Positions 43,012 to 52,111 are shown, counted from the stretch's first letter. The stretch is 64,000 nucleotides of DNA from VXNF01 sp965220035 (GCA_965220035.1 CBDCPC010000001.1:1178001-1242000), one strand, 5' to 3'. Translations and numbers: made by a program. The notes: a model not told the origin generated them from the sequence alone.

Positions 43012-44852
43012 GTGGCTGGTGTTTTTCTCGGCGTTTGGGGTGTTGTGGTCTGGTAGAATTACAGGTGTGTGGTTCGGTGTTGTGGGGAGGTTGGTGTTGT
43101 GACGGTTGGTGTTGAGCCGTGTCAGGCTGATTTGTTCAAGGGGACGCGGTTTGTGGGCGAGCGGGTGGGTCCTGGTTCGATTTTTGCGGTGTTGTTCGGT
43201 GAGGGTGCCCGGTTGTTTCCCGAGGGGATGTTCGATGATTTGTTCTCGTCGCGGGGGCGGCGCAGTGTGCCGCCTCGGGTGGTGGCGACGGTGATGGTGT
43301 TGCAGCGCTGGTTCGGTTTGTCGGACCGTGAGGCGGTGGCGGCGTTCGAGTTCGATGCGCGTTGGCGTTACGCGTGCGGGGGTTTGGACGTCGACGGCGG
43401 CGGGTTCTCCCATACGGTGTTGGTGGGGATGCGGGCCCGGTTGGCGGCGTCGGGTGCGCCGCGGCGGATCTTCGACGCGACCCTCGAGGTGGCGCGCTCG
43501 GCGGGGGCGCTGTCTCAGCGGCGGGTGCTGGACTCCGCGCCGATCTACGACGCGGTCGCGACCCAGGACACCGTCACGATGCTGCGCGCCGCGATCCGCG
43601 GCGTGTTCGAGGCCGCGGATCGCGATCTGGGGGCCATTGTGCGGGGCGCCGTCGCCGGCGGCGACTATGCGTCGCGGTCCAAGCCGGCGTGCGACTGGGA
43701 CGACGCGGCGGCGCGGGAGGCCCTCGTGGCGACCATCGCCGGCGACGCCGTGGCGGTGCTCGAAGCCCTCGAGGGTCGCGCGCTGAGCGTCGAAGTCGCG
43801 CAGGGCGGGGAGTTGTTGGCCGCCGTTGTGGGCCAGGACCTCTGCGAGGACCCCGAGGGGCGCCTGGTGATCGCGCGGCGCGTGGCGCGGGACCGGATCA
43901 TCTCGGTGGTGGACCGCGACGCCCGCCACGGCCACAAAACCGCAGCACGAGGCTTCGACGGCTACAAGGGCCACATCGCCACGGACCCCGACTCCGAGCT
44001 GATCACCGCCACCGCGGTCACCGCCGCCAACGCCCCCGACGCCCGACCCGCCCCCGAACTCATCGCCGACCTGCTCACCGCCGACACCGCCGCCGCCGCC
44101 GCCGCCGACACCACCACCACCGACACCACCACCACCGGCACCACCGGCACTGCCGGCGACGCCGGGGAGGTTGTGGAGGACTTCGCGGGCAGGCCCACCG
44201 TCTACGGCGACTGCGCCTACGGCAGCGGCGACTTCCAGAGCCTCCTCGGCGAGCACCGCATCAACTCCAAGTGCCGCACCCAAGCGCCGCAGGCGCCCGC
44301 GGGACGCTTCACCAAGGACCGCTTCAGCGTCGACCTGGCCGCCGCGACGGTCACCTGCCCCGCCGAGGTCACCGTCGCCATCAACTACCGCCCCGACGGC
44401 GCCGGCACCGCCCGCTTCGGCGCCGACTGCGCCGACTGCGAACTCCGCGGCGACTGCACCGACGCCAAAGCCGGCAGAACCATACGCATCGGCGCACACG
44501 AAACCGCCCTCGCCGCGTCCCGAGCGCGCCAACAGAACCCGGCCTGGCGCGACGACTACCGCGCCACCCGCCCCAAAGTCGAACGCAAACTCGCGCACCT
44601 CATGCGCCGACACCACGGCGGCCGCCACGCCCGCGTGCGCGGCCAACCCAAAGTCGACGCCGACTTCAACCTCCTCGCCGCAGCCGCCAACATCGCCCGC
44701 CTCGGCGCGCTCGGACTGCACACCCGCGCCACCCACTGGGCACTCACCTGAACCCCCACCCACCCCCAACACCCCAACCACACCCGCCGGGAACACATCA
44801 CCAGTATGAGTGCGAAGAGCCACCAGACAACAACCCATTCCACACCAGCCAC
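43012..44852 (+). mobile_element. IS1182-family insertion sequence (complete)
   Basis: The 1841-base element is bounded by inverted ends GTGGCTGGTG (left) and CACCAGCCAC (right). It is flanked by CTAG on both sides (43008-43011 and 44853-44856). It carries one transposase gene. The right-hand CTAG is shared with the left end of the following IS630-type element, so the two insertions are abutting. Confidence 0.85.
43099..44751 (+). CDS. IS1182-family transposase
   Basis: The 550-residue DDE transposase has a DUF772-type N-terminal region (LFPEGMFDDLFSSRGR and LQRWFGLSDREAV), DSAPIYDAVATQD and GYKGHIATDPDSELITATAV. It also has YGDCAYGSGDFQSLL and a C-terminal region ending NLLAAAANIARLG. Between two catalytic blocks it carries a Thr/Ala-rich run encoded by near-perfect GCC and ACC triplet repeats (about 44085-44160). 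The GTG at 43099 has GGGGAGG 8 bases upstream and is preferred over the GTG at 43069. Confidence 0.92.
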   Translation: MTVGVEPCQADLFKGTRFVGERVGPGSIFAVLFGEGARLFPEGMFDDLFSSRGRRSVPPRVVATVMVLQRWFGLSDREAVAAFEFDARWRYACGGLDVDGGGFSHTVLVGMRARLAASGAPRRIFDATLEVARSAGALSQRRVLDSAPIYDAVATQDTVTMLRAAIRGVFEAADRDLGAIVRGAVAGGDYASRSKPACDWDDAAAREALVATIAGDAVAVLEALEGRALSVEVAQGGELLAAVVGQDLCEDPEGRLVIARRVARDRIISVVDRDARHGHKTAARGFDGYKGHIATDPDSELITATAVTAANAPDARPAPELIADLLTADTAAAAAADTTTTDTTTTGTTGTAGDAGEVVEDFAGRPTVYGDCAYGSGDFQSLLGEHRINSKCRTQAPQAPAGRFTKDRFSVDLAAATVTCPAEVTVAINYRPDGAGTARFGADCADCELRGDCTDAKAGRTIRIGAHETALAASRARQQNPAWRDDYRATRPKVERKLAHLMRRHHGGRHARVRGQPKVDADFNLLAAAANIARLGALGLHTRATHWALT

Positions 44853-45947
44853 CTAGTGTCCTGAGTCGGGTATTCGTTGAAGATATGCGGCGAGGGTGTC
44901 GAGGATGTCGTCGGCGGTTTTGTGCCAGGTGAAGGGTTTGGGGTTCTGGTTCCAGCCGTCGATCCAGGTGTTGATGGAGTCTTGGAGGTCGCCGACGCTG
45001 GTGTGGGTGCCGCGGCGGAGCCATTTGGTGGTGAGTTCGGAGAACCAGCGTTCGACGAGGTTCATCCAGGAGCTGTAGGTGGGCGTGAAGTGGAAGCTGA
45101 AGCGGGGGTGGCGCAGGAGCCAGCGTTGGATGGTGGGGGTCTTGTGCGTGGAGACGTTGTCGGAGACGATGTGCACGGCGAGGTGGGCGGGGACCTCTCG
45201 GTCGATGAGGTTCAAGAACTTGCGGAACTCCTCGGAGCGGTGCCGTGCGGTCATCGTCGAGATGACCTTCCCGGAGGCGACCTCGAGGGCGGCGTAGAGG
45301 TTGGTGGTGCCGCAGCGGCGGTAGTCGTGGGTGCGCCTCTGGGGAACCCCGAGCATCAGTGGCAGCATCGGCGCGGTGCGATCCAGGGCCTGGATGCCGG
45401 TCTTTTCGTCCACGCAGAACACCACCGCGGCCTCCGGGGGGTTCAAGTAGAGGCCCACGACGTCGCGTACCTTGTCGATGAACTGCGGGTCCGGGGACAC
45501 CTTGAATTCCCCGAGGCGGTGCGGCTTGAGACCGAAGGCCCGCCAGATACGACTGATAGCGGTCTGCGACATCCCCATCGCGGCGGCCATCGACCGCGTC
45601 GACCAGTGCGTCGCCCCCGGCGGGGCCTCCTCAAGAGTCCTCACGATCACCTCCTCGACCTGCGCGTCGCTGATCCTGCGCGGCCCACCCGGGCGCGGCT
45701 CATCGGCGAGCCCGTCCAGGCGCCACAACGCGAACCGGCCCCGCCACTTGGACACCGTCGCCGCACAACACCCCAGGCGCTCAGCGATGTCCTTGTTCAA
45801 CTCCCCGGCCGCGGCGCCCAACACGATCCGACACCGCAACGCCAACGCCTGCGACGACGACGGACGCCGCGCCCAACGCTCCAACGTCTCCCGCTCAGCC
45901 TCGCCGAGCTCAACCACAACCGCCGGGCGGCCACGCCGCTGAGCCAT
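44853..45947 (-). CDS. IS630-family transposase, copy 1
   Basis: The 364-residue transposase has N-terminal helix-turn-helix regions (DIAERLGCCAATVSKWRGRF) and a DDE domain. The catalytic Asp residues are in FCVDEKTG and IVSDNVSTH, and the Glu is in WMNLVERWFSEL. The usual L-D-N of the second Asp motif reads S-D-N here, unlike copy 2. GGAG lies 6 bases before the ATG at 45947. The stop codon TAG is supplied by the CTAG target site outside the inverted repeat. Confidence 0.92.
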   Translation of the reverse strand: MAQRRGRPAVVVELGEAERETLERWARRPSSSQALALRCRIVLGAAAGELNKDIAERLGCCAATVSKWRGRFALWRLDGLADEPRPGGPRRISDAQVEEVIVRTLEEAPPGATHWSTRSMAAAMGMSQTAISRIWRAFGLKPHRLGEFKVSPDPQFIDKVRDVVGLYLNPPEAAVVFCVDEKTGIQALDRTAPMLPLMLGVPQRRTHDYRRCGTTNLYAALEVASGKVISTMTARHRSEEFRKFLNLIDREVPAHLAVHIVSDNVSTHKTPTIQRWLLRHPRFSFHFTPTYSSWMNLVERWFSELTTKWLRRGTHTSVGDLQDSINTWIDGWNQNPKPFTWHKTADDILDTLAAYLQRIPDSGH

Positions 45948-46031
45948 GATCAACTCCGATCACCGCCCACCTACCACCACCAACATAACCCACCCAACAC
46001 CACACACCAACGAATACCCGACTCAGGACAC
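44856..46031 (-). mobile_element. IS630-family insertion sequence, copy 1
   Basis: This 1176-base element has perfect inverted ends GTGTCCTGAGTCGGGTATTC and is flanked by the TA dinucleotides of CTAG (44854-44855 and 46032-46033). A second copy, in opposite orientation and nearly identical, lies at 56403-57578. It abuts the IS1182-type element at the shared CTAG. Confidence 0.93.
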
Positions 46032-46190
46032 TAGGGGCCGAGTTGCGAGCTGAGATGGACGAGATCACGGGTGGCGACTGACCGAGGAGCACCCCGGCAG
46101 CCCGTTCCCGGCCGCGGGCTAGTCGCCCAACGCGGCCGTAGGATTGGATGCTGTGCAGGCAGGTTGCTACCAATGAGCGGCACGCCGGAT

Positions 46191-46322
46191 GGCCGAGCGG
46201 ATACAAGATGAGCGGTCACGGGCGGGAGAACGGGTTGGAGGGGCTGCGCCAGTTTCTGCACACCAAGTCCGTGTGGGTCGAGATGTCCGGAGCGACCCGC
46301 GACCCGTTCAAACTGGGCTGAC
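46191..46322 (+). pseudogene. Aldehyde dehydrogenase 3'-end remnant
   Basis: The frame reads GWPSGYKMSGHGRENGLEGL and ends KSVWVEMSGATRDPFKLG, the standard C-terminal signature of aldehyde dehydrogenases (GGYK-x-SG-x-GRE and TKSVW). Only about 43 residues remain. Upstream lies a stop and then the IS pair, so the rest of the gene has been lost. The surrounding bases 46035-46190 show no other gene. Confidence 0.7.
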
Positions 46323-46367
46323 CGCGCCACCAGGAGACTGCTGAGTAATGCTGCGGGCCACATGATC

Positions 46368-46406
46368 CGTCATTCCGGCGGAGGCCGGAATCCATGGTCC
46401 AGCGGA
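46368..46406. repeat. REP-like palindromic element
   Basis: TTCCGGC (46373-46379) pairs with GCCGGAA (46384-46390), followed by TCCATGGTCCAGCGGATCC. It belongs to the same family as the elements near 8682 and 48083. It lies 84 bases upstream of the citrate synthase gene. Confidence 0.75.
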
Positions 46407-46489
46407 TCCGACGGCGCTTGGCGTCGATTGCTCAGCACCCTCCGAGGGCGTGCCGGCGTGCTTGCCCGACCGAGCCGAGGAGGTCACCG

Positions 46490-47620
46490 ATGAGTCAGGA
46501 CAGCCGGCCGCAGGTTGTGGCCGGTCTCGAAGGCGTGCTGGCCTGCCACTCATCGGTCTGCTTCATCGATGGACCGGCCGGCGTGCTGACCTACCGGGGC
46601 TACGACATCCGCGACTTCGTCACCGAGGCCACGTTCTGTGACGTTGCCTGGCTGTTGTGGCACGGCGACTGGCCCGATGCCGCGGAGAGCGCCGAATTCG
46701 CCGGGCTGGTGGCCTCGCAGCGCGACCTGCCCGAGAGCGTGGCGGCCCTCCTGGCGGCGGCGCCGCTCGACAGCGCCAACCCGATGGCGGTGCTGCGCAC
46801 GGCCGTGTCGCTACTGGGGGCAGAGGATCCCACCGCCGACGACATCTCCCGCGAGGCCGTGGTCGCCAAGGCGGCGCGGCTCGTGGGCTGCCTTCCCACG
46901 ATGGTGGCTGCGATGTCGCGCCACATGGTGGGTGCAGAACCGGTGGAGCCCGACCCGGAACTCGACCACGCCGCCAACTTCTGCCGGATGCTGACCGGCC
47001 GGCTTCCCTCTCCGAAGCAGTCCGGCGCCTTGAACGCCCTGCTGAACACCTACGCCGAGCACGAGTTGAACGCCTCGACGTTCGCGGCGCGTACAACGGT
47101 GGGCACGCTGTCGGACTACTACTCGGCGATGGTGTCGGGCATCGGGGCGGTCAAGGGCGCGCTGCACGGCGGCGCCGTGGACGACGCCATGGCGGTGTTC
47201 TCCGAGATCGGCCAACCCGACGGCGTCGTACCGTTCGTGGAGGCGGCTCTGGCAGCCCGGCGGAAGGTTCCCGGCTTCGGGCACCGCGTGTACCGGACCC
47301 GCGATCCCCGTGCGATCGCCATGGACCGTCTGGCCGCCGAACTCGGCGAGGAGGCGGGTGAGCCGCACTGGCATGGCGTGGCAAGCTCGCTGGAGGCCGA
47401 GTTGCGCGAACGCAAGAGGCTCAACGCCAACGTGGACTACTACTCGGCGCTGGTGCTGTACCACCTCGGCTTCCCGCTCAGCATGTTCACGAGCTTCATC
47501 GTCTGTAGCAGGGTCGGGGGGTGGACCGCCCACGTGCTCGAGCAGTATGCCAACAACCGACTCATCAGGCCCCGGGCGCTCTACGAGGGGTCACCGCCGC
47601 GGCCGTATACGGCGGGCTGA
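46490..47620 (+). CDS. Citrate/2-methylcitrate synthase
   Basis: The 376-residue citrate synthase-family enzyme has its catalytic residues at H226 (ALHGGAVDDA), H265 (GFGHRVYRT) and D316 (NVDYYSA). It condenses acetyl-CoA or propionyl-CoA with oxaloacetate. Because PrpF and an aconitase follow in the same operon, 2-methylcitrate synthase (PrpC) for propionate use is the likely role (inference). GAGGAGG lies 7 bases before the ATG at 46490; 32 upstream in-frame codons run through a REP-like element and are excluded. Confidence 0.92.
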   Translation: MSQDSRPQVVAGLEGVLACHSSVCFIDGPAGVLTYRGYDIRDFVTEATFCDVAWLLWHGDWPDAAESAEFAGLVASQRDLPESVAALLAAAPLDSANPMAVLRTAVSLLGAEDPTADDISREAVVAKAARLVGCLPTMVAAMSRHMVGAEPVEPDPELDHAANFCRMLTGRLPSPKQSGALNALLNTYAEHELNASTFAARTTVGTLSDYYSAMVSGIGAVKGALHGGAVDDAMAVFSEIGQPDGVVPFVEAALAARRKVPGFGHRVYRTRDPRAIAMDRLAAELGEEAGEPHWHGVASSLEAELRERKRLNANVDYYSALVLYHLGFPLSMFTSFIVCSRVGGWTAHVLEQYANNRLIRPRALYEGSPPRPYTAG

Positions 47621-47622
47621 GG

Positions 47623-49008
47623 ATGGATCGGGCGGTCCCGGCGTCGTTCTGGCGGGGGGGTACGAGCCGAGCCGTCCTGTTCCGCAGCGACGATCTGGCC
47701 GGCTACCGGTCCGAGCAGGTCGAGGCGATCATCCTGGCTGCGCTGGGCAGCCCCGACCCCGACGGGCGGCAAATCGACGGGCTCGGCGGCGGGATCTCTT
47801 CGCTCAGCAAGGCCGCCATCGTGGGGGCGGCGCCGCCCGGCAGCAGCGCGGACGTGGCTTTCCGGTTCGCCCAGGTGGAGGTGGCCGAGCCGCGAGTGGA
47901 CTTTGCCGGCAACTGCGGCAACATCTCGGCCGCCATCGCTCCGTTCGCGGTGGAGTCAGGTCTCGTGCCGGCCGGCGGTGCGGCCGGCGGTGCGGCCGGC
48001 GGGGGCGACACCCGTCGTCATCCCGGCGACACCCGTCGTCATCCCGGCGACACCCGTCGTCATCCCGGCGACACCCGTCGTCATCCCGGCGAAGGCCGGG
48101 ATCCACTGTCCAGCGGCGCGGCGGACCGGAGTGCGATCCCGGTTGTCGCGTTGAGCCTGAACACCGGGCAGCGGTTCCGCACGCAGGTACCAGTGCAGTC
48201 GGGCCGTTACGACCCGTCCGGCGACTTCGCCATCGGGGGGGTGCCCGGCACAGGGGCGCGACTGACCCTCGAGTACGTCGAGCCGGGTGGCTCGATCGGG
48301 CGGGGCGCACTGCCCACCGGCCTGGTGCGCGAGCACGTCGACGTGCCGGGATGCGGTGCCGTCCCTGTGTCGATCATCGATGTGGGCAACCCCGCCGTGT
48401 TCGTGGCGGCGGAGGCTCTGGGGGCACCCGCGGCCGCCGCCGCTCTGCCCACCGCGCTCGACGCCGATGCCGTCCTGCTGGAGCGCCTCGAGCGGATCCG
48501 CTGCGAAGCCGCGGTGCGCATCGGTGTGGCCGACTCGCCGGCGGAGGCCGCCCGCGGGCACCGGACGGTACCGAAGGTGGCAGTGGTGGGCTCGCCCGCG
48601 GCGTACCGGACCACCAGCGGCACCGAAGTGCCTGCTGTTGACGTGGACCTGGCGGTGCGGCTCATATCCATGGGGCGCACCCACCGCACCCTGGCGATGA
48701 CCGGTGCGATGGCCTGTGCTGCCGCAGCGGCCATGGACGGCAGCGTCGTGGCGGAGGTTGTCGCCGGATTGCCCGATACCTCCCCGGCGCAGACCGGCGG
48801 GGGGGCATCGGCAACGCGGGCGGTTCGTCTCGGGCATCCCGCCGGAGTGCTCGTCCTGCGCGTGGCCGCGGAGCGCTCGTCCGGCGCGTGGCGAGTCCCG
48901 AGCCTCACCATGGATCGCACGGCGAGGGAGATCATGCGCGGCACAGTGCAAGTACCCCAGGCCTACCTCGACGGCGAGGCCTGGTTCCTCGCAGGATCAT
49001 CCGGTTGA
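47623..49008 (+). CDS. prpF: PrpF-family protein (methylaconitate isomerase-like) with in-frame repeat insertion
   Basis: The 461-residue protein has PrpF blocks SFWRGGTSRAVLF, SSLSKAAIVG with the catalytic-type lysine K63, and FAGNCGNISAAIAPF with cysteine C98. The second half ends TVQVPQAYLDGEAWF. PrpF isomerises methylaconitate so that AcnD-type aconitase can finish the methylcitrate cycle. Residues about 115-166 are extra: Ala/Gly repeats, four tandem GDTRRHP units and a translated REP-like element. This makes the protein longer than the usual roughly 390-400. The insertion keeps frame but lies inside a folded domain, so activity is uncertain. The ATG follows the citrate synthase stop by 2 bases. 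Confidence 0.88.
   Translation: MDRAVPASFWRGGTSRAVLFRSDDLAGYRSEQVEAIILAALGSPDPDGRQIDGLGGGISSLSKAAIVGAAPPGSSADVAFRFAQVEVAEPRVDFAGNCGNISAAIAPFAVESGLVPAGGAAGGAAGGGDTRRHPGDTRRHPGDTRRHPGDTRRHPGEGRDPLSSGAADRSAIPVVALSLNTGQRFRTQVPVQSGRYDPSGDFAIGGVPGTGARLTLEYVEPGGSIGRGALPTGLVREHVDVPGCGAVPVSIIDVGNPAVFVAAEALGAPAAAAALPTALDADAVLLERLERIRCEAAVRIGVADSPAEAARGHRTVPKVAVVGSPAAYRTTSGTEVPAVDVDLAVRLISMGRTHRTLAMTGAMACAAAAAMDGSVVAEVVAGLPDTSPAQTGGGASATRAVRLGHPAGVLVLRVAAERSSGAWRVPSLTMDRTAREIMRGTVQVPQAYLDGEAWFLAGSSG
48004..48118. repeat. Four 21-bp tandem repeats fused to a REP-like palindrome inside prpF
   Basis: The unit GGCGACACCCGTCGTCATCCC occurs four times head to tail (48004-48087). It is followed by the palindrome ATCCCGGC-GAAG-GCCGGGAT (48083-48102) and the family tail CCACTGTCCAGC. 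Each unit repeats the head of the palindromic element (GTCATCCCGGCGA). The total insertion is a multiple of three and is translated. Confidence 0.9.
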
Positions 49009-51968
49009 GCGCCTTCGGATCGGAGGCCACGCTCCGCACCGCCACCGGTGCGCTGCGCTACTACCGCCTGAGCCGCCTCGAGGAGCTGGAGCTCGGCCCC
49101 GTGAGCCGCCTGCCGGTGAGCATCAAGGTGCTGCTGGAGGGTGCGCTGCGGTACGCCGAGGAGAGTTCGGGCAGGGGCGAGTCGCCGGAGCGCGCCGCGG
49201 CCGATGTGATGGCCCTGGCAGGCTGGGCCGACCCGGAGGCTGCGGGCAACTCGGTGGCGTTCCGCCCTGGCCGGATGATCCTTCAGGACTTCACGGGCAT
49301 CCCGGCTCTACTCGGCCTGGCCGCCATGCGCGGCGCCGTCCAGAGAGCCGGCGGTGATCCGGCGAGGATCGATCTCCACGTACCCACCGACTTGGTGATC
49401 GACCACTCCGTACAGGTCGACGTGGCCGGCGACCTCGGCGCCTTCGGCGCCAACCTCGCCATCGAGTACGAGCGCAACGCCGAGCGGTTTCGCTTCGCCC
49501 GCTGGGCCCAGCAGGCGTTCGCCAACCTTCGGGTGGTACCGCCCGGCACAGGCATCGTGCATCAGGTCAACATGGAGTTCCTGGCGTCGGTTGTGTCGGT
49601 GGACCGCGGTCGCGGCAACCCGGTTGCCCGGCCGGACACCCTGGTGGGTACCGACTCGCACACCACGATGATCGGCGGGCTCGGCGTGTTGGGCTGGGGG
49701 GTCGGCGGCATCGAGGCCGAGGCCGTCATGCTCGGCGAGGCGATCGATGTCGTACTGCCCGAGGTGGTGGGTGTACGGCTCTCCGGGCGCCCCGCCGCCG
49801 GCGTCACCGGCACCGATGTCGTGCTGACGCTGGCGCGCGTGCTGCGGGAGGCGGCCGTCGTCGGGGCGTTCGTCGAGTTCTACGGCCCCGGACTCGACGC
49901 CCTGAGCACCGAGGACAGGGCGACCATCGCCAACATGGCTCCCGAGTACGGCGCCACCACCGGCTTCTTCGCCCCCGATGTCGAGACGCTTCGCTACCTC
50001 CGCCGGACGGCGCGGACTCCCGCACACGTGGACCTCGTCGAGCGATACTGCCGCGCGCAGGGCCTGTTCCGTCCGACCGACGGTTCAGTACCGGCGTTCA
50101 GGCGCGTCGTGCCGTTCGACCTGGCCTCCGTTGCCCCGACGGTGGCGGGACCCTCGCTGCCCACGCAGACCCTGAGTCTGCGAGAGGTGCCGGCGTCGCT
50201 CGTCGCGGCGCTGTCGGATCGCCACGACGAGGTCTCGGGGACAGCGGCGCCGGACGGCGAGGGGGATCCGGACCCGGTCAGCCTGTCGGGACCGGGAGAG
50301 GCGAGCGAGGGCGATGAGTCCGGGCGCGAGCGCGGTTCGATCGCCACGCCGGTCGTCGGATCCGGGACGCGCCTGGTTGCCGTGCCGGAGTCCCCGCAGC
50401 CGGCCGGACGGCGCGCCGGCGAGCCCGGCTTCCGCCCACCTCCCGGAACGGCCGTCCGCGACTACCCGCTGGGGCGGATCGTGAGCAACCGCGTCGAGGA
50501 CGCCGAGCTGCCGCTCCGAGACGGCGACGTTGTGATTGCCGCCATCACGAGTTGCACCAACACGTCCAATCCGGCCATGATGATCGGAGCCGGACTGCTG
50601 GCCCGCAAGGCCCTGGAGCGGGGGCTGACGACGCCGCTGCACGTCAAGACGAGCATGGCGCCCGGCTCGCCGGTCGTGGCCGACTATCTGGCGCGCTCGG
50701 GCCTGCTCGTGGACCTCGAGCATCTGGGGTTCGCGGTCGTCGGCTACGGGTGCACCACGTGTGCGGGCGGATCAGGGCCCTTGGACGCGTCGGTTGCGGC
50801 TGCCATAGAGAAGGACGACCTGTCGGTCGCGGCCGTGCTGTCCGGCAACCGCAACTTCGAGGGGCGCATTCACCCCCAGTGCCGTCTGGCCTACCTGGCC
50901 TCGCCGGCACTGGTCGTGGCTTACGCCCTGGCCGGAACCGTGGACGTCGATCTCACTTCCGACCCGATCGCTCTCGACGCGATCTCCGAGCCCGTGCTGC
51001 TGGAAGAACTGTGGCCCGACGAGGCCGACATCCGCCGGGAGATCGACAGCGCCGTGGCTCCCCGCCTCTTCGCGGTGCGCGCCGGCGAGATCTTCGAGGG
51101 CGACGAACGCTGGCGCTCCCTCGGCGGCAGGCCGTCGGCACTGCCCGACTGGGATCCGGTCTCCACCTACATCACCGCGCCGCCCTTCTGCGAGTCCATG
51201 GCGCCCGAGCCCACGGCGCTCGCCGACATCCGGGGTGCTCGCTGCCTGCTGACGCTCGGTGACGTCATCACCACCGATCACATCTCACCCGCGGGCGCAA
51301 TAGCTCCGGACAGCCCGGCCGGGCACTACCTCCGGAGCAAGGGCGTGGCGCCCGAGGACTTCAGCATCCTCGGGGCACGGCGTGGCAACCACGAGGTGAT
51401 GGTGCGCGCCACATTCGCCAATCCCCGGTTGCGCAACCACCTCGCCGGTGAGCGCGAAGGGGGCTGGACGGTGCACCAACCCAGCGGAGACCTGATGACC
51501 ATCTTCGACGCCGCCGAGCGCCATCGTCGGGAGTCCGTACCGCTGGTGGTGTTGGCGGGCGCCGCGTACGGAACGGGATCGTCGCGTGACTGGGCGGCCA
51601 AGGGCACCGCCCTGCTGGGCGTGAGGGCCGTCGTCGCCGAGAGCTTCGAGACGCTGCACCGCCAGAACCTCATCGCCATGGGCGTGCTGCCGTTGCAGTT
51701 CCCCGCCGGGGCGGGCTGGCGCACCAGCGGCCTCGACGGCACCGAGACGTTCGACGTGATCGGCCTGGCCGCGGATCTCGCACCCGGCGGCGCAGCGACG
51801 CTCGTGGCGACCTCAGCCGACGGGACGCAGCGGCACCTGCCCCTCACGGTCCGCCTCGACAGCGATGCCGAGGCGACCTACTACCGGCACGGCGGCATCA
51901 TCCCGTTCGTGCTCCGGCGCCTGCTGAGCGAAGCCGCCGGGGACAGCACTCAGGAGGCCACTGAGTAG
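49005..51968 (+). CDS. Aconitase / 2-methylcitrate dehydratase (AcnA/AcnD type)
   Basis: The 987-residue aconitase has [4Fe-4S] ligands C517 (SCTNTSNP) and C583/C586 (GCTTCAGGSGP). Other family blocks are LVGTDSHTTMIGGLGVLGWGVGG, SVAAVLSGNRNFEGR, DHISPAG and AYGTGSSRDWAAKG. Residues about 404-482 form a low-complexity Gly/Glu/Pro-rich insertion absent from standard enzymes. The start is TTG 49005, overlapping the PrpF stop (TTGA) with AGGA 9 bases upstream. With citrate synthase and PrpF it forms a methylcitrate-cycle-like operon; no PrpB lyase is in the window. Confidence 0.93.
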   Translation: MSAFGSEATLRTATGALRYYRLSRLEELELGPVSRLPVSIKVLLEGALRYAEESSGRGESPERAAADVMALAGWADPEAAGNSVAFRPGRMILQDFTGIPALLGLAAMRGAVQRAGGDPARIDLHVPTDLVIDHSVQVDVAGDLGAFGANLAIEYERNAERFRFARWAQQAFANLRVVPPGTGIVHQVNMEFLASVVSVDRGRGNPVARPDTLVGTDSHTTMIGGLGVLGWGVGGIEAEAVMLGEAIDVVLPEVVGVRLSGRPAAGVTGTDVVLTLARVLREAAVVGAFVEFYGPGLDALSTEDRATIANMAPEYGATTGFFAPDVETLRYLRRTARTPAHVDLVERYCRAQGLFRPTDGSVPAFRRVVPFDLASVAPTVAGPSLPTQTLSLREVPASLVAALSDRHDEVSGTAAPDGEGDPDPVSLSGPGEASEGDESGRERGSIATPVVGSGTRLVAVPESPQPAGRRAGEPGFRPPPGTAVRDYPLGRIVSNRVEDAELPLRDGDVVIAAITSCTNTSNPAMMIGAGLLARKALERGLTTPLHVKTSMAPGSPVVADYLARSGLLVDLEHLGFAVVGYGCTTCAGGSGPLDASVAAAIEKDDLSVAAVLSGNRNFEGRIHPQCRLAYLASPALVVAYALAGTVDVDLTSDPIALDAISEPVLLEELWPDEADIRREIDSAVAPRLFAVRAGEIFEGDERWRSLGGRPSALPDWDPVSTYITAPPFCESMAPEPTALADIRGARCLLTLGDVITTDHISPAGAIAPDSPAGHYLRSKGVAPEDFSILGARRGNHEVMVRATFANPRLRNHLAGEREGGWTVHQPSGDLMTIFDAAERHRRESVPLVVLAGAAYGTGSSRDWAAKGTALLGVRAVVAESFETLHRQNLIAMGVLPLQFPAGAGWRTSGLDGTETFDVIGLAADLAPGGAATLVATSADGTQRHLPLTVRLDSDAEATYYRHGGIIPFVLRRLLSEAAGDSTQEATE

Positions 51969-52111
51969 GGCCGCGCTCTCGCGCGCCGCTGCCACTCCGC
52001 CCATCCCGATGAATCCGGAACAGGCTGCTCGGCGATCCGCCACGCCCCCCACCGCGACTCCCGGCCGGAACGTGGTCGTGACTCCGCCACGCCGCCACCG
52101 GCGATGAAGCA

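Noticed and set aside
43140..44850. Long open frames antisense and out of frame across the IS1182 transposase
   Set aside because: They are composition-driven shadows of the transposase gene with Arg/Pro-rich products.
46185..46260. tRNA-like start (GCCGGATGGCCGAGCGG)
   Set aside because: No cloverleaf, anticodon arm or T-arm can be formed; the sequence is explained as the aldehyde dehydrogenase C-terminal signature.
48004..48087. Four 21-bp repeats as a mini CRISPR array
   Set aside because: The units are head to tail without spacers and lie in a coding frame; no cas genes are present.
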